Positions 14,263 through 15,952 of a stretch of DNA of 15,952 nt are shown piece by piece. The DNA is from PUMD01 sp964599275 (lineage in GTDB: Bacteria > Bacillota > Sulfobacillia > SLMV01): positions 1 through 15,952 of the forward strand of contig CAZRFK010000043.1 of assembly GCA_964599275.1 (NCBI GenBank), in the 5' to 3' direction. A model generated the notes under the pieces. It was not told the origin of the DNA. It searched no databases and saw only the letters and a list, made by a program, of their open reading frames with translations. Position 1 is the stretch's first letter, and each line of letters begins with the position of its first letter. Both the position numbers and the translations under genes were made by a program.

Positions 14263-15423
14263 TCAGTGTGGAGACTGGATACCTTTTGTAAAACAGCTTG
14301 CAAGAGTCATTATCAGCACGAAAGCACCGCCCACCCAAAAACCCCAGAGATTAGCCTGGTGAGAAATGACAAGACCTGAAAGGATGGGTCCGAAGACCAC
14401 ACCCAGTGAAAAGCAGGCGTAATAAATCGAGAAAGCTGTGCCCCGGCGGTCGTAACCTACCGCTGTAGCTGCAGAGTCAGTGGTATGGACAAAGGTAATG
14501 CCAAAAAAGACGCCGTAAGCCGCCAGTATGCCAAACAGCACTGGGAGGCTTTCAAATAGGGGTATGAGGGACAAACAAAGACCTATTCCAAATAAGGATT
14601 TGAGATCACACCGGCCAACTTTGTTGAACACTTTTTTGAACAGGAGCATACTCATAATGGCAAATAATGCGAAAGTTCCAAATAGAGTTCCCACCATGGA
14701 GGATGGATGCCCCAGACCCTCGATGTAAAGCGGAAGTAAAAAAGCGAGCGCACCCTGGGCCCACATCAGACTGAAGCCGCCTGCGCAGGCTGTTTGGAGC
14801 TTCCCGTTTTTCAGCAGGGCAATAAATACTTCTCGAAAACTACTAAAATTGCGTCTGCGCGGTTTATTCCCGACGGTCGTATCTACTGGCATGAAAATAA
14901 TAACCAGCAACAGAGCCAGGGCAAAAAGACTTGAGAGGAAGAAAAAAACCGAATCAAAACCCGCTGCATCTCTTATAATGCTCGCGGCAGGTGGTCCTAT
15001 CAAAGCAGATACCCCTATCAATGCTCCCGCTTTCCCCATAGCTGCAGATGTGTTTTCACCAGGAGCCGCATCGGCTATCAGTGTGAAGGCGGTGGGCACC
15101 AGCAGGGCTCCCCCCAGACCATGTATAAATCTCACAATTACCAGCTGTTCTCCACTGCGCGCAATAGTGTAGCTGAATACGCTGAATCCTGCTATCAGTA
15201 ATCCCAAGCTCAGAGTAAACTTCCTGCCAATACTGTCGATGAAATAACCCGATATCAGGTTTCCGGTGAAGTTCGCCAGTGAGTAGGTGCTGACGGCGAT
15301 TGCAGCCATAAGAGAACTGGCTCCCAGATAGACTGCAAAAGGTGACACTAAAGGCAGCAGGGCTAGATTATCAAAAAAACTTATCAGTACAGTCAGATAG
15401 ACAAGCACCAGCGATATCTTCAT
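14263..15423 (-). CDS. MFS transporter, DHA1 (drug/H+ antiporter-like) type
   Basis: 386 residues, complete, with about 12 hydrophobic helices in two halves joined by the charged loop PVDTTVGNKPRRRNFSSF (~178-195). Motif A between helices 2 and 3 is GYFIDSIGRK (59-68). A motif B-like RFIHGLGGALLVPTAFTLIA lies at 98-117, and GVSALIGPPAASII (137-150) occupies the place of the antiporter motif C. These point to a proton-coupled exporter of small molecules; the substrate cannot be read. ATG 15423 opens the frame right at the first membrane helix. The ribosome binding site is weak: the nearest GAGG is about 17 bases upstream. The upstream region has two adjacent palindromes (15506-15535), suggesting local repressor control. 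It is transcribed alone toward mgtE, same strand, 625 bases away. Confidence 0.92.
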   Translation of the reverse strand: MKISLVLVYLTVLISFFDNLALLPLVSPFAVYLGASSLMAAIAVSTYSLANFTGNLISGYFIDSIGRKFTLSLGLLIAGFSVFSYTIARSGEQLVIVRFIHGLGGALLVPTAFTLIADAAPGENTSAAMGKAGALIGVSALIGPPAASIIRDAAGFDSVFFFLSSLFALALLLVIIFMPVDTTVGNKPRRRNFSSFREVFIALLKNGKLQTACAGGFSLMWAQGALAFLLPLYIEGLGHPSSMVGTLFGTFALFAIMSMLLFKKVFNKVGRCDLKSLFGIGLCLSLIPLFESLPVLFGILAAYGVFFGITFVHTTDSAATAVGYDRRGTAFSIYYACFSLGVVFGPILSGLVISHQANLWGFWVGGAFVLIMTLASCFTKGIQSPH

Positions 15424-15505
15424 TTTGTTTTTGTGCTCTGCCTCTTTTCCAGTTGAGTTTTAACTGTAACAGCAACAAGTTTGCTTGCATATTTGCTTTG
15501 CTGGT

Positions 15506-15535
15506 AAAGGTATTACCTTTAATTGTAACACAATT
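15506..15535. promoter_or_regulatory. Paired palindromes upstream of the MFS gene, possible operators
   Basis: AAAGGTATTACCTTT (15506-15520) is a perfect 7-bp inverted repeat around one T. It abuts AATTGTAACACAATT (15521-15535), a perfect 6-bp inverted repeat around AAC. The word TGTAACA in the second recurs at 15465-15471. The sites lie 83-112 bases upstream of the MFS start, a usual place for a TetR/MarR-type operator. No regulator gene is visible in the window. Confidence 0.4.
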
Positions 15536-15936
15536 TTGTATATATAGAATGGTGATATAAAATGGTGCAACTCTCAACCATAACATGAGGGTATTCTGCA
15601 GGGTGCGCTATTATCTGCACCGGCTGGGGGAAGACCCAATTATTATCGGCAATAACAATATGCCGGATGTCTATCGTTACTACCCGCACACTGCTCCAAC
15701 GCCGGCAGATTCGCCATCGCACATTACAGGGCTTATGCCAGTAATGACAACATTTCGCGATTTCCTCATTTCGAGTCTCTTGTTCCCACCCGTTATGAAA
15801 AAAGAAACATGACCCTATAATGCATCAGTGACGACGAGTTCGACCTCTGGGTATCTTGTTTTGTTCATTGCAAAATACGGAAGACTATCCTGACAGTGTC
15901 ACCCGTACCCATATAGTTGTACTGAATCTTGTATTT

Positions 15937-15951
15937 TCAAAGGGGAGGGAC
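15937..15951 (+). promoter_or_regulatory. Likely ribosome binding site of a gene beyond the window
   Basis: Purine-rich AAAGGGGAGGGA at the extreme right end. No start codon follows inside the window, so the gene itself cannot be seen. Confidence 0.3.
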
Positions 15952-15952
15952 T

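Larger units (their letters stand above)
15424..15952. other. Right-end intergenic region
   Basis: About 530 bases with no gene that I can support; the plus-strand ORF 15585-15812 has no recognisable features. The left part holds the presumed MFS control region. The last bases (CAAAGGGGAGGGACT) resemble a plus-strand ribosome binding site, so a gene probably starts just outside the window. Confidence 0.45.

Noticed and set aside
14022..14291. 89-codon plus-strand ORF overlapping the MFS 3' end
   Set aside because: No recognisable domain, no ribosome binding site, and it runs into the strongly supported MFS gene on the other strand.
1..15952. CRISPR arrays, tRNA and rRNA genes
   Set aside because: I saw no regularly spaced direct repeats, no tRNA T-loop and anticodon arrangement, and no rRNA-like conserved stretches on either strand; this was by eye only.

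Overview
The window looks like a scaffolded metagenomic or draft contig from an anaerobic, Gram-positive-type (monoderm) bacterium, most likely a clostridial-grade Bacillota of a saline or alkaline habitat. This rests on an S-layer-homology (SLH) surface protein with very acidic composition, strong AAAGGAGG-type ribosome binding sites, a C_GCAxxG_C_C-type protein, an orphan TM1266-like regulator of a family tied to iron-only hydrogenases, and IS256-type scars. The taxonomy is inference. Two runs of exactly 100 N (1289-1388 and 7210-7309) are scaffold gaps.

Layout. 98-1288 (-): 5'-truncated YcaQ-type winged-helix protein running into the first gap. 1720-4971 (+): large secreted protein with three SLH modules, a PrcB-C-like domain, a Gmad2-like domain and a chain of Ig/carboxypeptidase-regulatory-like modules, then a hairpin. 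5251-5958 (+): T4 endonuclease V-type pyrimidine-dimer glycosylase with a DUF1722-like tail. 6076-6318 (-): small TM1266-type regulator. 6497-7450 (+): wrecked IS256 transposase. 7730-8887 (+): membrane-anchored C_GCAxxG_C_C domain fused to a covalent-FMN (RnfG/NqrC-type) domain, with a strong RBS and a clear terminator. 9200-9750 (-): a second, more decayed IS256-type transposase. 9881-10540 (-): DsbD/CcdA/TauE-like polytopic membrane protein. 10566-10694 (+): probable DDE-integrase scrap. 10889-11179 (-): possible small Cys-containing membrane protein. 11600-11960 (+): degraded LiaF/toastrack-like beta-domain. 12023-12280 (+): possible degraded zinc ribbon. 12273-13637 (-): MgtE magnesium transporter. 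14263-15423 (-): MFS transporter with palindromes upstream. The window ends just after a ribosome-binding-site-like sequence.

The genes do not form one operon: most are single-gene units separated by insertion-sequence debris. Two DNA-repair-type genes (YcaQ-like and pyrimidine-dimer glycosylase) lie on either side of the surface-protein gene. The extracytoplasmic redox protein at 7730-8887 and the thiol-transfer-type membrane protein at 9881-10540 are the only pair that might work together, and a transposase remnant now separates them.

I see no clear new multigene system. The most unusual single item is the C_GCAxxG_C_C plus FMN-binding fusion. The clearest structural observation is an exact 55-bp duplication flanking the second gap, which suggests the gap is an assembly artefact.
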